The notes under the pieces: model-generated
Seen by the model: the letters and a program-made list of their open reading frames with translations, nothing else
Databases searched by the model: none
What the model was told of the DNA's origin: nothing
Made by a program: the position numbers and the translations under genes
Part shown: positions 9,414-18,760 of the stretch, one piece after another
Numbering within the stretch: the first letter of the stretch is position 1
How the letters are laid out: every line of letters begins with the position of its first letter
Origin: Thioalkalicoccus limnaeus
GTDB taxonomy: Bacteria > Pseudomonadota > Gammaproteobacteria > Chromatiales > Chromatiaceae
Direction: 5' to 3'
Length of the DNA: 64,000 bases
Assembly: GCF_041197575.1 (NCBI RefSeq)
Contig: NZ_JBDKXB010000015.1
Location: 21,274 to 85,273 of the forward strand

Positions 9414-9989
9414 ATGCAAAGACACATCCGTGCCACCCTCGCGACCCACATCGAGATCATTCGCCAACTGGAGGCACTGACCGCCGATATCGAACGCCTC
9501 GCGCTGCGCATCGCCGCAACCCTGTCCAGCGGCGGTCGCGTGTTCTGGATCGGCAATGGCGGCAGCGCTGCCGACTGCCAGCACCTTGCCGCCGAGATGG
9601 TCGGACGCTTCCAACGCGAACGCGATGGGCTCTCGGCCATCGCCTTGACGACCGATACCTCGATCCTGACCTCGGTCGCGAACGATTTCGGCTTCGAGGC
9701 GATCTTCGCCCGCCAGATCGAGGCCCTAGGCCGGCCAGGCGATCTGCTGATGGGCCTCTCGACCTCGGGCAACAGCCCGAACGTCCTGGCCGCGATGCAA
9801 CGCGCCGCCGACCTCGGCCTCTATCGCGCCGGCCTGACCGGAGCGCGCGGGGGACGCCTGGTCGAACACACGGACCACTGCCTGATCGTACCGAGCACCA
9901 ACACTGCGCGCATCCAGGAGGCACACATCCTGATCGGTCATCTGCTCTGCGACCTGGTCGAGACGCGTTTTGCGACCGCCACACCATGA
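9414..9989 (+). CDS. gmhA: Phosphoheptose isomerase (sedoheptulose-7-phosphate isomerase)
   Basis: The 191-aa SIS-domain protein has the family motif WIGNGGSAADCQHLAAEMVGRF and the sugar-phosphate loop STSGNSPNVL. GmhA converts sedoheptulose 7-phosphate to D-glycero-D-manno-heptose 7-phosphate for the LPS inner core. The ATG at 9414 has a GGAG seven bases upstream; 35 extra codons in frame upstream are arginine-rich and not needed. The next gene, hldE, acts in the next steps of the same pathway. The related replication factor DiaA is the main alternative, but the link to hldE favours GmhA. Confidence 0.88.
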   Translation: MQRHIRATLATHIEIIRQLEALTADIERLALRIAATLSSGGRVFWIGNGGSAADCQHLAAEMVGRFQRERDGLSAIALTTDTSILTSVANDFGFEAIFARQIEALGRPGDLLMGLSTSGNSPNVLAAMQRAADLGLYRAGLTGARGGRLVEHTDHCLIVPSTNTARIQEAHILIGHLLCDLVETRFATATP

Positions 9990-10050
9990 CTGGCGATCCA
10001 AACCCGCAGAGCCCCTCTACGAGCGGACGCCGGACCGGCGCGGATTGCTG

Positions 10051-11538
10051 ATGTTGCGGGATCCGGATCCGGTTCTCGACGCCGTTCGGCGGCGTTTCGA
10101 TCGCCGCCGCGTACTGGTCGTCGGGGACGTGATGCTCGATCGCTACATCTGGGGCCGGGTCCGGCGCATCTCGCCCGAGGCGCCGATCCCGGTGCTGCAG
10201 CTCGAACGCGAGACCGAGGTTCCAGGCGGGGCCGCGAACGTGGCGCGGAATCTCGCCGGTCTCGGCATGACGGTCGAGCTGGCCGGGGCGACCGGCGACG
10301 ACAGCGCGCGCGTAAGCCTGCTGCGCGCGCTGACCGCCGAAGGGATCGATCCGGATGCCCTGCTGATCGTCGGCGACCGGGGCACCACGACCAAATCCCG
10401 CGTGATCGGCAACCACCAGCAGATGCTGCGGATCGACGACGAATCTACCGCCTCGCTATCCGACGGCGATCAGGAACGGCTGCTTGCCGCCGTGATACCA
10501 CGGCTGCGGGGCCTCGGGGCGCTGGTCTTGTCCGATTATGCCAAAGGCGTGTTGACCCCTGTGCTCTGCGCGGAACTGATCGGCCGCGCCAAGGCCTTGG
10601 GGATCCCAGTCCTGGTCGATCCCAAAGGCCGGGATTTCCGCCGCTATGCGGGGGCGACCCTGATCACCCCGAACAGGGCGGAATTGGCCGGCGCGACCGG
10701 GGTAGCGCTCGACGATCATCCCGGACTCCTGAGCGCAGCGGTCCAGATGCGTGCCGACCTCGGCCTAGCCGCGATGGTCCTGACCCTGAGCGAACAGGGG
10801 CTGGCCCTGATCGACGAGACCGGGACCGCCTTGATCCCGGCGATGGCGAAGGAGGTCTTCGACGTCTCGGGTGCCGGCGATACCGTGATTGCCGCCTTCG
10901 CCGCGGGTTTGGCGGTCGGCCTCGGATTCCCCGACACGGCGCATTTGGCCAACCTCGCGGCCGGCGTCGTCGTGGGTCGTGTCGGGACCGCGGTGATCGG
11001 CACCGACGATCTGCTCGCGACCATCTCGACCGAACAGGCGCTGGGGCAAGCGGCCAAGGTCTGCGATCTCGCGAACCTGGCCGACCAGGTTCGCCGCTGG
11101 CAGGCCACCGGGGAACGCGTAGTCTTCACGAATGGCTGCTTCGATCTGCTCCATGTCGGTCACGTCACCTATCTGGAGCGAGCGCGGCGCCAGGGTCAGC
11201 GCCTCGTCGTCGGGCTCAATACCGATCGTTCGGTCCGCGAGCTCAAGGGGCCGGATCGACCGGTGATCAGCGAGGACGATCGCGCCCGGGTCGTCGCCGC
11301 GCTCGCGGTCGTCGACGCCGTCGTCCTGTTCGATGAGCCGACGCCGCTGACGCTGATCGAGACGCTCAGGCCCGATGTACTGGTCAAGGGGGCCGACTAC
11401 CGGGAAGACGAGGTGGTCGGTGCCCGCCAGATCCGCGCCTGGGGCGGACAGGTGGTCCTGATACCTCTGGTCCCGGAACGCAGCACGACCGCGATCATTC
11501 GGCGTCTCGGTGCCGATGACGGGACGAGCCGGGGCTGA
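10051..11538 (+). CDS. hldE: Bifunctional heptose 7-phosphate kinase / heptose 1-phosphate adenylyltransferase
   Basis: At about 495 aa this is the fused enzyme. Residues 1-320 form a PfkB/ribokinase domain (VPGGAANVARNLA; DVSGAGDTVIAAFAAG with the catalytic Asp). The C-terminal 140 residues are a nucleotidyltransferase with FTNGCFDLLHVGHVTYL, the HxGH signature. It phosphorylates and then adenylylates the heptose made by GmhA, giving the ADP-heptose precursor for LPS. The start is uncertain: the ATG at 10051 lies just ahead of the conserved domain but has no strong Shine-Dalgarno, and the frame is open back into the end of gmhA. Confidence 0.94.
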   Translation: MLRDPDPVLDAVRRRFDRRRVLVVGDVMLDRYIWGRVRRISPEAPIPVLQLERETEVPGGAANVARNLAGLGMTVELAGATGDDSARVSLLRALTAEGIDPDALLIVGDRGTTTKSRVIGNHQQMLRIDDESTASLSDGDQERLLAAVIPRLRGLGALVLSDYAKGVLTPVLCAELIGRAKALGIPVLVDPKGRDFRRYAGATLITPNRAELAGATGVALDDHPGLLSAAVQMRADLGLAAMVLTLSEQGLALIDETGTALIPAMAKEVFDVSGAGDTVIAAFAAGLAVGLGFPDTAHLANLAAGVVVGRVGTAVIGTDDLLATISTEQALGQAAKVCDLANLADQVRRWQATGERVVFTNGCFDLLHVGHVTYLERARRQGQRLVVGLNTDRSVRELKGPDRPVISEDDRARVVAALAVVDAVVLFDEPTPLTLIETLRPDVLVKGADYREDEVVGARQIRAWGGQVVLIPLVPERSTTAIIRRLGADDGTSRG

Positions 11539-11560
11539 GGGTCCACCGGTCGGCACCGCC

Positions 11561-12583
11561 CTACTGGTCGGCCGGAATCGGGCGCGCGATGCCGCGCAGC
11601 AGACGTCCGAGGATATCGGTTCCGGTCACGACGCGCGGCTGATCGCACCATAACAGGATCACGTCGTTATCGAGGATGTCGTCACCGAGGTGACGCGGCA
11701 GGATACGGAACCGCGGGATCAGGCCACCCAATTTGGTATCGGCTTCACGAACGATGATGGGTCGGTGGCAATGGCGGATGGGACTGAAGAGCTTCGGCGC
11801 GAACAGCGCGTCGCGCAGGAAATCGTCGGCGCGGATCACGAGGCGCGGCTCGCCCGACGGATCGACGATCAGGATCCAGCTCTTGCCGGACCGATTGACC
11901 GCGCGCAGAAAGGGATGATCGATGTCGGGTTCGATCCGCGGAAACAGCGGGCGATCGCCATCGAACGGCAGGCACAGGACGCTGCGCGGGTCGATCGGCT
12001 CGCCTTCGTCGCGCAGCGGCACGTCGTCGATCTCGAGGAAGTTCAGCGCCCCCTGACCCTCGATCCGGGCGATGTCGCTGTCATCCGACGCCATGTGCAG
12101 CTCTATCACGCGGCGCAGATCCCGTTCCCGAAAATAGCGGATCTCCTCGCCACCGAGCCACGCGTCCAGCACCCAGGCCGTCGGGCGCGCGACCGGATAG
12201 AGAAGCACCTGATAGAATCTGAGCAGCGGCGCCAGGCGGGCGGCCATCGCTAGGGCGTGGCGGGTGAAATAGGCTTGCGGGATGATCTCGGCGAAGAGGG
12301 TGATCACGACCGTCGAAAACAGGAAGGCCACTACACCGCTCAAGACGGATCCGGACAGCAGCGCCAGCATCACGTTCACGCTGACGTTGCCCCAGAGGAT
12401 GGTCACCAGCGCGAAATTGGCCTGGTCGCGCAGGGCGAGGACCTGACGAGCCTTCGGGTTGCCCTTGCGCGTCTCGACCTCGAGCTCCAGCTTGCTCAGA
12501 GAAAATAGCGCCAGATTCAGGCCTGACAAGATCGCCGACTGCGACAAGCACAGCAGAACGCCCAGCCAGATCCAGATGGTCAT
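11561..12583 (-). CDS. DUF21/CNNM-family membrane protein with CBS-like cytoplasmic part
   Basis: The 340-aa protein has a DUF21-type N-terminal half with several hydrophobic helices (IWLGVLLCLSQSAILSGLNLALFSLS, ANFALVTILWGNVSVNVMLALLSG, VVAFLFSTVVITLFAEIIPQAYF). The E-x-I-P-Q motif in the third helix is typical of CNNM/CorC-related transporters. A cytoplasmic part follows, resembling degraded CBS repeats (SWILIVDPSGEPRLVIRADDFLRDALF). Relatives are linked to Mg2+/Co2+ efflux. The ATG at 12583 gives a membrane start directly. The ion handled is not deducible. Confidence 0.75.
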   Translation of the reverse strand: MTIWIWLGVLLCLSQSAILSGLNLALFSLSKLELEVETRKGNPKARQVLALRDQANFALVTILWGNVSVNVMLALLSGSVLSGVVAFLFSTVVITLFAEIIPQAYFTRHALAMAARLAPLLRFYQVLLYPVARPTAWVLDAWLGGEEIRYFRERDLRRVIELHMASDDSDIARIEGQGALNFLEIDDVPLRDEGEPIDPRSVLCLPFDGDRPLFPRIEPDIDHPFLRAVNRSGKSWILIVDPSGEPRLVIRADDFLRDALFAPKLFSPIRHCHRPIIVREADTKLGGLIPRFRILPRHLGDDILDNDVILLWCDQPRVVTGTDILGRLLRGIARPIPADQ

Positions 12584-12675
12584 GTCGACGCAGCGCCCAT
12601 CAGGGATCTCCCCGAGAGGCCGGGACCAGGCCGTCGCCCGAGACGAGCAACGCACTCACATCCGCCGATGCGGCC

Positions 12676-13086
12676 TCACTCGGCGGAGACGAGCTCGGTG
12701 ACGAAGCGCGGCGGCTGCTCGATCGTCCGTTTCACCGCGCATTGGTTCATCGCCTTGACGATGCCGTCGCGATACTTGTCCGGAAAACCCTCCGGCAAGG
12801 TCAGCCGCAACACGGCCTGGGCTGCCGCAGGGTCGGTCTTATGCCCCTGCCAATCCATCCGAAGATGCAGGCCCTCGGTCGGCAGATTGCGGGCCTGGCA
12901 GAACTTGAGGGCGAAGATGCCGGCGCAAGTCGCGATCGACGCAAGGAACAGGTCGAAAGGTTGCGGTGCCGCGTTCGTACCCCCGTGCTCGACCAATTGG
13001 TCGGTTTGGATCCGGAATCCACGAAGCTCAGCGTCGACGCGTTGTCCACCGGGAAAACCGATCTCGATCCGTTCTGTCAAAGCCAT
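12676..13086 (-). CDS. OsmC family protein
   Basis: The 136-aa protein follows the OsmC/YhfA pattern: GGTNAAPQPFDLFLASIATCAGIFALKFCQARNLP holds the first conserved cysteine (TCAG), and NQCAVKRTIEQPP holds the second. Such proteins reduce organic hydroperoxides using the two cysteines. An AAGGAG eight bases before the ATG at 13086 fixes the start and excludes the longer upstream frame. It stands alone, divergent from the following Cache-domain gene. Confidence 0.85.
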   Translation of the reverse strand: MALTERIEIGFPGGQRVDAELRGFRIQTDQLVEHGGTNAAPQPFDLFLASIATCAGIFALKFCQARNLPTEGLHLRMDWQGHKTDPAAAQAVLRLTLPEGFPDKYRDGIVKAMNQCAVKRTIEQPPRFVTELVSAE

Positions 13087-13320
13087 CGCGACGGCTCCTT
13101 CATTTCTCGACCCGCACAGATCATACCGGAGGTCGAGGAGCCCATGCATCACCTCTTTCGTCCCTTCACCCGAACCGCGAGACGCGGATCGCGATCACCA
13201 CGCAGCTCGAGAGTGCGTTCCGCGCGGGCTGCGCGAGGCCGTCAAACGCCCCTATGGACCGCGAACTCGACTTGTAATAGTGTTGGCGCTCCCGAAGAAC
13301 AATATGATGAGGAGACAGAG

Positions 13321-13767
13321 ATGAAACAGGTCCTAGTTGGTGTCGCCGCGTTGACCCTGATGACCTCGGCGCTGGCCTTCGAGATGGCGTCCCCGGATGA
13401 GGCCAAGGCGATGAGCGAGCGCGCCCAAGCCGTGGTCAACGAGATGGGCAGTGAAAAGGCCTTCGAGATGTTCGCCGATCCGGATGGCGAGTTCATCGAT
13501 CGCGACCTGTATGTCTTCTGCATGGACATGGAGGGCGTGATGCTGTCCCACCCGCTGCGGCCGGAATTGGTCGGTCAGAACCTCATCGATTTCAACCGCT
13601 ACGGCGATCTGCTCTTTCAGAACATGATCGCGAAGGCCAAGGAATCGGGCTCCGGCTGGGTCGATTACAACTGGACCTATCCAGGAACCGACGAGATCCG
13701 CGAGAAGACCAGCTATATCGCGACCAACGATGAGGAGTTCTTCTGTGGCGTTGGGGCCTATAAGTAA
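13321..13767 (+). CDS. Periplasmic single Cache domain protein
   Basis: The 148-aa protein has a signal peptide (MKQVLVGVAALTLMTSALAF) followed by one small Cache domain: FEMFADPDGEFIDRDLYVFCMDMEGVMLSHP, LVGQNLIDFNRYGD and GSGWVDYNWTYPGT, with YIATNDEEFFCGVGAYK at the end. This is the sCache_2 type found in chemoreceptors, here as a free periplasmic protein without a membrane or signalling part. A GGAG precedes the ATG. Free Cache proteins probably bind a small ligand such as a carboxylate, but the ligand cannot be read from the sequence. The two cysteines could form a disulfide. Confidence 0.82.
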   Translation: MKQVLVGVAALTLMTSALAFEMASPDEAKAMSERAQAVVNEMGSEKAFEMFADPDGEFIDRDLYVFCMDMEGVMLSHPLRPELVGQNLIDFNRYGDLLFQNMIAKAKESGSGWVDYNWTYPGTDEIREKTSYIATNDEEFFCGVGAYK

Positions 13768-13904
13768 GTAGCCCGAACGGCGTCGGCGGCCCCGCCCCCG
13801 CGGAGCCGCCTCCCGATGTGCGGCGCACGTCCTCGGGAGAAGGCGGCCAGACCGTGCGCCCCGACTGCCGACAACTCACGATCGAGAGCGACCCGTTCGA
13901 AGGT

Positions 13905-14294
13905 TCAGGATCGGCCGTCATCAAGCCGCATCAGAAAACGCACGAAACCCATCGCGGCATTGAAAAAATCCATCCGTGGCTCGCCGCGGCAATCGGCCGC
14001 GATCCGTACGAGCGCCGCCTCGAGCTCGGCGCCGCGCAAGACGTCCTGGCCGGTCGCCAGATTGACCCCCGAGATGAACCCGGCCAACCATTCGCGATAA
14101 CGACGGTATTCGTCGGTCTGATCGCCCCGCTCGAAGCCCGCGGCGGCGTCCAAGAACTTCTCGCAACTGTTGACGCCATAACCCCATAGGGTAGATGCCG
14201 CCGTCGGAGCCGGCGCCAACACGACCAGCAGAGCCACCGCACCGACCCGCCGCAACCATCGAGGTGTGACCTTCACTTTTGTGTAACCATTCAT
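13905..14294 (-). CDS. Secreted hypothetical protein with a YR.WLAGFISG.N motif
   Basis: The 129-aa protein has a basic N-terminus and a hydrophobic signal ending around TAAS. The mature part has two cysteines (NSCEKFL and ADCRGEP) and the segment YREWLAGFISGVNLATG, a pattern seen in many small proteobacterial periplasmic proteins of unknown role. The start at 14294 has only a weak ribosome site. It is transcribed away from the glycosyltransferase gene. Confidence 0.65.
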   Translation of the reverse strand: MNGYTKVKVTPRWLRRVGAVALLVVLAPAPTAASTLWGYGVNSCEKFLDAAAGFERGDQTDEYRRYREWLAGFISGVNLATGQDVLRGAELEAALVRIAADCRGEPRMDFFNAAMGFVRFLMRLDDGRS

Positions 14295-14357
14295 TCATGC
14301 GCCCCAGCCGGGCGTCCGCTAACATCCGTCGATTTGCCAATGCCAGGGAGCCGCGCG

Positions 14358-15557
14358 ATGCGTGTGTTGATGATCTCCGACGTCTATTTCCCGCGCGTGA
14401 ACGGGGTCTCGACGTCGATCCAGACCTTTGCCCGCGAATTCGTGGCGAAGGGCCATGAGGTCACCTTGATCGCCCCCGACTATGGGCATGGCAGCGACGA
14501 CGACCCCTTCGAGATCATCCGCATCGGGTCGCGCTATCTACCGATCGACCCCGAAGACCGCATCCTGCGCTTCCGGCAGATCCGACGTCACCCGGCGCTC
14601 CGCGAACGCGGGTTCGACCTGGTCCATATCCAGACGCCCTTTATCGCCCATTACGCCGGGTTGGGCCTCGCCCGTCGGCTCGGGGTCCCCCCATTGGCCA
14701 GTTATCATACCTTCTTCGAGCAGTACCTGGACAAGTACGTACCCTTGGTCCCGGCCGCTTGGCTGCGGTTTCTGGCGCGCCGCTTCTCGGCCGCCCAATG
14801 CGCGGATGTGGCGGGACTGATCGTGCCGTCGCAAGCGATGCTCCGAATCCTCCGCCGGTACGGTGTCGAGACGCCGGCTCGCGTGATCCCGACCGGCATC
14901 GAATTGGATCGCTTCCGCCGCGGCGACGGCGACGGCTTCCGCGCGCGATGGGGCATCCCGCGCGAACGGCCAGTCATCGTGCACGTGGGACGCTTGGCGT
15001 TCGAGAAGAACATCGAGTTCTTGCTACGGACGCTCGTCCGGGTCAAGGACGCGGTTCCCGACGTGCTCCTCGTCGTCGCCGGTGCCGGGCCAGCGCGCCG
15101 ATCATTGGAGGCGCTGGCCAGTGAGCTGGGCCTCGAGGCACACACGCAGTTCGTCGGATATCTGGATCGCGGCGGGCCGCTCGAGGACTGCTACAGTGCC
15201 GGCGACGTCTTCGTCTTCGCCTCGCGCACCGAGACGCAGGGGCTCGTCGTGCTCGAGGCCCTCGCCCTCGGCATACCGGTCGTCTCGACCGCGGTCCTGG
15301 GCACCCGCGAGGTCCTGGTCGAAGGGCGCGGCTGTCTGATCGCCGACGAAGACGAAGGAGATTTTTCGGCGAAGGTGGTCCAGCTGCTCGGCGACCCGGA
15401 ACGGCGTCGCCAGCTGCGCGTTGCCGCCGAGGAATACGCCCGCGGCTGGTCAGCCCCGGCGCTCGCCGACCGGATGCTCGACTTCTACGGCCAGATTCTG
15501 GCGTGGCATGAAGACCCACGTGTCGTCCCGATGCCGGTTGACGAAGTCAAAGGGTGA
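14358..15557 (+). CDS. GT4-family glycosyltransferase
   Basis: The 399-aa enzyme has the GT-B fold. The N-terminal acceptor domain begins MRVLMISDVYFPRVNGVSTS, and the C-terminal nucleotide-sugar domain shows IVHVGRLAFEKNIE and the E-x7-E motif ETQGLVVLE followed by GIPVV. The closest type is the alpha-mannosyl/glycolipid transferases of the MgtA/SqdX/PimB group. An AGGGAG seven bases upstream supports the ATG at 14358 rather than 14334. It has no pathway neighbours, so the product may be a membrane glycolipid, but this is not shown. Confidence 0.85.
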   Translation: MRVLMISDVYFPRVNGVSTSIQTFAREFVAKGHEVTLIAPDYGHGSDDDPFEIIRIGSRYLPIDPEDRILRFRQIRRHPALRERGFDLVHIQTPFIAHYAGLGLARRLGVPPLASYHTFFEQYLDKYVPLVPAAWLRFLARRFSAAQCADVAGLIVPSQAMLRILRRYGVETPARVIPTGIELDRFRRGDGDGFRARWGIPRERPVIVHVGRLAFEKNIEFLLRTLVRVKDAVPDVLLVVAGAGPARRSLEALASELGLEAHTQFVGYLDRGGPLEDCYSAGDVFVFASRTETQGLVVLEALALGIPVVSTAVLGTREVLVEGRGCLIADEDEGDFSAKVVQLLGDPERRRQLRVAAEEYARGWSAPALADRMLDFYGQILAWHEDPRVVPMPVDEVKG

Positions 15558-15673
15558 TGGGGGACAATGCGGGGATGATGGGCACGGCTGGTCGTGTAAC
15601 GGAAAGCGGCTGGCAGCACTGATTTGTTCTGGGTCGGCATCGCAAGGTCCGACCGTCGCGCTGAGCTACGGGA

Positions 15674-15997
15674 TCACAAGCGCAGGCGTCGCTCCAACAC
15701 CCGTAGTCGGGCGCGCAGGGTCTCGATCTCTTCGATCAGTTCCAGTGCGAGTGCGGTGCCGGCGGGGTTCAGTTCGAGGTCTCGCTGCAGTCGCAGCGCG
15801 CGACGGGCGCGTCGGACCTCGCGACCACTGAAGCGCCATTCGTCCGGTCGCCGCCCCTGTGGACACAATACGCCTTCGTCGACCAGGTATTCGAGCATCT
15901 GGTCGCTCGATCCGCAGAGTTGCTTCAGTTCGGTCAGGGTGACGATCAAGCCCTCATCGAGCACAACGCCCTCGATGTCGATCACCATTCTTACCAT
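15674..15997 (-). CDS. cbpM: Chaperone modulator CbpM
   Basis: The 107-aa protein is MerR-HTH-like (TLTELKQLCGSSDQMLEYLVDEGVLCPQGRRPDEWRFSG) with a C-terminal helix rich in Arg and Glu. CbpM binds the J domain of CbpA and inhibits it. It begins four bases after the cbpA stop, the usual cbpA-cbpM order, and this context makes the call firm. ATGs at 15997 and 15988 are both possible. Confidence 0.88.
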   Translation of the reverse strand: MVRMVIDIEGVVLDEGLIVTLTELKQLCGSSDQMLEYLVDEGVLCPQGRRPDEWRFSGREVRRARRALRLQRDLELNPAGTALALELIEEIETLRARLRVLERRLRL

Positions 15998-16001
15998 GAC
16001 G

Positions 16002-16928
16002 TCAGACTCCGAGTGAGGCCCGCGGATTGAACGCGAAGGTCTCGGCCATGCGGCGATACAGGGCCTTTTGTTCGTCCGTGTGGGCTACGGGGGCAAGGAT
16101 CTCGAGCTCGACGAATTCGTCGCCGGGCGGATGACCGGGCAGACCCCGCCCCTTGAGCCGCAAGCGGCGCCCACCCTGGGAGCCGGCCGGAATCTTCAGG
16201 TTGACCGGGCCGGCCAGCGTCGGCACCTGGATCGACGCGCCGAGCGCCGCCTCCCACGGGGCGATCGGCACCTGGACATGGATGTCCTTGCCATCGGCAC
16301 GAAAAAACGGGTGGGTGTCCAGCTCGATCTCGAGGTACAGGTCCCCGGCCGCTCCGCTGCCGCCCCCCGGGGCGCCCTGCCCCGCCAGGCGGATCTGCTG
16401 CCCCTGGGTCACACCGGCCGGGATGCGCACGTTCAGGGTCCTGGTCCGCGTCGTCAGACGGCCGTTCGGCTCGACGACCGGTTCCGAGAGCGTCAGTTGC
16501 CGCGTGGTGCCGGAGAAGGCCTCCGCCAGCCCGATGCGCAGCCGCGCGTTCTGATCCTCGCCACGCCGCGCCCGGGCCTCGCTCGCGCGCGCGCGGCGCC
16601 CGAACAGGCTTGCGAAGAAGTCGCTGAATTGGGCCATGTCCTCGGGTCGAAAATGGAACTCACGCTGCTCGAAGCCACCGCCTGGCGGCGGATGGAACTC
16701 CTGTCCCGCCTGCCAGCCGCGCCCGAGGGCGTCGTAGGCCGCGCGCTTCTCGGGGTCTTTGAGGACCTCGTTGGCTTCGTTGACCTCCTTGAAGCGGGCT
16801 TCGGCGTCTGTCTCCTTGCTGACATCGGGATGATACTTACGGGCCAGTCGACGGTAAGCCCGCTTGATGTCGTCGGGCGTCGCGTCGCGCGCGACGCCGA
16901 GGATCTTGTAATAGTCCTTGTATTCCAT
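16002..16928 (-). CDS. cbpA: DnaJ-type co-chaperone CbpA
   Basis: The 308-aa protein has an N-terminal J domain ([15 protein letters not shown] at residues 38-40), a Gly/Phe-rich linker with [12 protein letters not shown], and two DnaJ C-terminal beta domains, without the zinc-finger region. This is the CbpA/class II DnaJ layout. It should stimulate DnaK; in E. coli CbpA also binds curved DNA. It is co-transcribed with cbpM. Confidence 0.93.
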   Translation of the reverse strand: MEYKDYYKILGVARDATPDDIKRAYRRLARKYHPDVSKETDAEARFKEVNEANEVLKDPEKRAAYDALGRGWQAGQEFHPPPGGGFEQREFHFRPEDMAQFSDFFASLFGRRARASEARARRGEDQNARLRIGLAEAFSGTTRQLTLSEPVVEPNGRLTTRTRTLNVRIPAGVTQGQQIRLAGQGAPGGGSGAAGDLYLEIELDTHPFFRADGKDIHVQVPIAPWEAALGASIQVPTLAGPVNLKIPAGSQGGRRLRLKGRGLPGHPPGDEFVELEILAPVAHTDEQKALYRRMAETFAFNPRASLGV

Positions 16929-16985
16929 TGCGCTTGAACCTGTCGCACCTCATCACGCGATTGGACCGCCAGAACCGCGACCAGA

Positions 16986-18536
16986 CTAGCCTGGCGCCGG
17001 GGGCGATTCAAGGTCGCGGCGGGTTCCGTCCGACCAATCGCCATCGTCGGGCGTCGGCTCGCGATGGGCCGGCACCGTCCGGCCTCGCGCCCAGCCACGC
17101 AACGCATCGATTTGGGCATCCATGACCACCGACAAGGGCTGGGTGCGCCGCAGCTCGTCCAGGATCATCGCGGTCGTGGGCTCGTCGCCGCCCTCCTTGG
17201 CCGCATAGCGGGCCGAGACCACCGCCTGTTCGATGCCGGCACCGGTGAAGCCCCGGCTGTGTTCGGCCAGGCGCGCGAGATCGAAGCGGTCCGGATCCAA
17301 TCCGCGCCGCCGCAGGTGGATCGCGAAGATCTCGCGTCGGACCTCGGCATCGGGCAGATCGACGAAGAAGATCTCGTCGAGCCGTCCCTTGCGCACCAGT
17401 TCCGCGGGCAGACGTTGGATGTCGTTCGAGGTCGCGACGATGAAGACCGCGGTCTGGCGCTCGGCCATCCAGGTCAAGAGCGTGCCCAACACCCGCTGCC
17501 CGAGGCCGTCGCGATCGCCGCCGGTCGCGAGACCCTTCTCGATCTCGTCCATCCAGAGCACGCAGGGGGCCATCAGGTCGGCGGTCGAAAGGGCCTGGCG
17601 CAGGTTGCGCTCGGTCTCGCCGTAGTATTTATCGTAGAGGGCACCGAAGTCGACCCGCAGCAGCGGGATCCCGAGCTGACCGGCGACGGCCTTCGCCGCG
17701 AGGCTCTTGCCACCGCCCTGCACGCCGAGCAGCATGATCCCCTTGGGGAGATCGGTCGGATCGCCACCGCCGAGCAAGCCGACTCGACGGCGCGCGATCC
17801 AGTCCTTGAGGTTTTGCAGGCCGGCGACCTCGGCGAAGCTGGAGAGATCGTATTCGAACCCAATCACGCCGCCGGGACTGAGCAGCTCGTACTTGGCGCG
17901 CGTCACCTCTCGGACATCCTCGGCCGTGATCGCGCCGTCCTTGCGGATCGCGTTGCGGATCAGCCGGCGCGCGTCGGATTCCGTAACGCCAAGGAGGTTG
18001 CGCGCGAGCTGATCGACGGCCTCGCGGTTGGCGCGGAAGGCCCGCCCATCGATCGCGTGCTGCCAGGCCTGCGCCTCCTCCCGGATCAGCGCCAGCAGGC
18101 GGTTGCGATCCGGCAGACGCAGATCGAACCGCGCGCACAGGTGACGAACCTCGTCCGGCGCCGTCAGCGCATGGCTGATCAGCACCAGGGTTCGATTGAG
18201 CCGCTCGTACTCCTGCGCGATCTCCTTGATTAGGCGCACATTGACCGCCTCGTCGAGGAACGGGTGCAGATCCAGCAACAGATAGAGGCCGCGCTGCGAT
18301 GTCGCCTTGATATGCCGCAGCACCGCGGTCGCTGGCGCCAGGTCGCGCTGCGGCCCGAGGCCGTCGAGCTCGATCCGCCGCAGGCCATCGGTCAGGGTCC
18401 AGCAAAAGGCCGGCTCGCCGAGACGCAACGCCAGTCGAGTGAAAAGCTGGACGATACGCGGCTCCTCGCGCGACTCGATCAGCAGGATCGGCGTCGTCGA
18501 GCGCAGCAGCAATTCCAGATCATGGGCGTCGGACAT
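16986..18536 (-). CDS. Ycf46-like AAA+ ATPase
   Basis: At 516 aa it has an N-terminal domain of about 230 residues (HDLELLLRSTTPILLIESREEPRI, typical of Ycf46) and a C-terminal AAA+ module. The latter has Walker A GVQGGGKSLAAKAVAG (second Gly-rich position GGGKS), Walker B LWMDEIEKG, sensor 1 ATSN and an arginine finger region RKGRLDEIFF. Chloroplast and cyanobacterial Ycf46 relatives are linked to photosynthesis and inorganic carbon use, while proteobacterial relatives are not well characterised. The ATG at 18536 is taken because the domain starts there; the 33 upstream residues are arginine-rich. Confidence 0.85.
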   Translation of the reverse strand: MSDAHDLELLLRSTTPILLIESREEPRIVQLFTRLALRLGEPAFCWTLTDGLRRIELDGLGPQRDLAPATAVLRHIKATSQRGLYLLLDLHPFLDEAVNVRLIKEIAQEYERLNRTLVLISHALTAPDEVRHLCARFDLRLPDRNRLLALIREEAQAWQHAIDGRAFRANREAVDQLARNLLGVTESDARRLIRNAIRKDGAITAEDVREVTRAKYELLSPGGVIGFEYDLSSFAEVAGLQNLKDWIARRRVGLLGGGDPTDLPKGIMLLGVQGGGKSLAAKAVAGQLGIPLLRVDFGALYDKYYGETERNLRQALSTADLMAPCVLWMDEIEKGLATGGDRDGLGQRVLGTLLTWMAERQTAVFIVATSNDIQRLPAELVRKGRLDEIFFVDLPDAEVRREIFAIHLRRRGLDPDRFDLARLAEHSRGFTGAGIEQAVVSARYAAKEGGDEPTTAMILDELRRTQPLSVVMDAQIDALRGWARGRTVPAHREPTPDDGDWSDGTRRDLESPPAPG

Positions 18537-18760
18537 GGGCGGCAGGCAACCGGACGGGGGATCGACGGGACGAATGGTACCGCAAAGCGTCGAATCGGCC
18601 GCGGCTCGCCGCCGCCGTGCGCCAAAAAGAGGCATAATGATTCCATTTCGAGCCGGCCCGCGTCGCGCGACCGCGCGGCGCTCGGCAGGGACCGCCTTGC
18701 GGCCGTCACCGCGGTCGCGCCGGGCCGGAAACCGAACCGCTGACCCTGACCGAGGACACC

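Noticed and set aside
17064..18233. 389-codon plus-strand frame over the AAA+ ATPase
   Set aside because: Antisense shadow; the opposite strand has clear Walker motifs.
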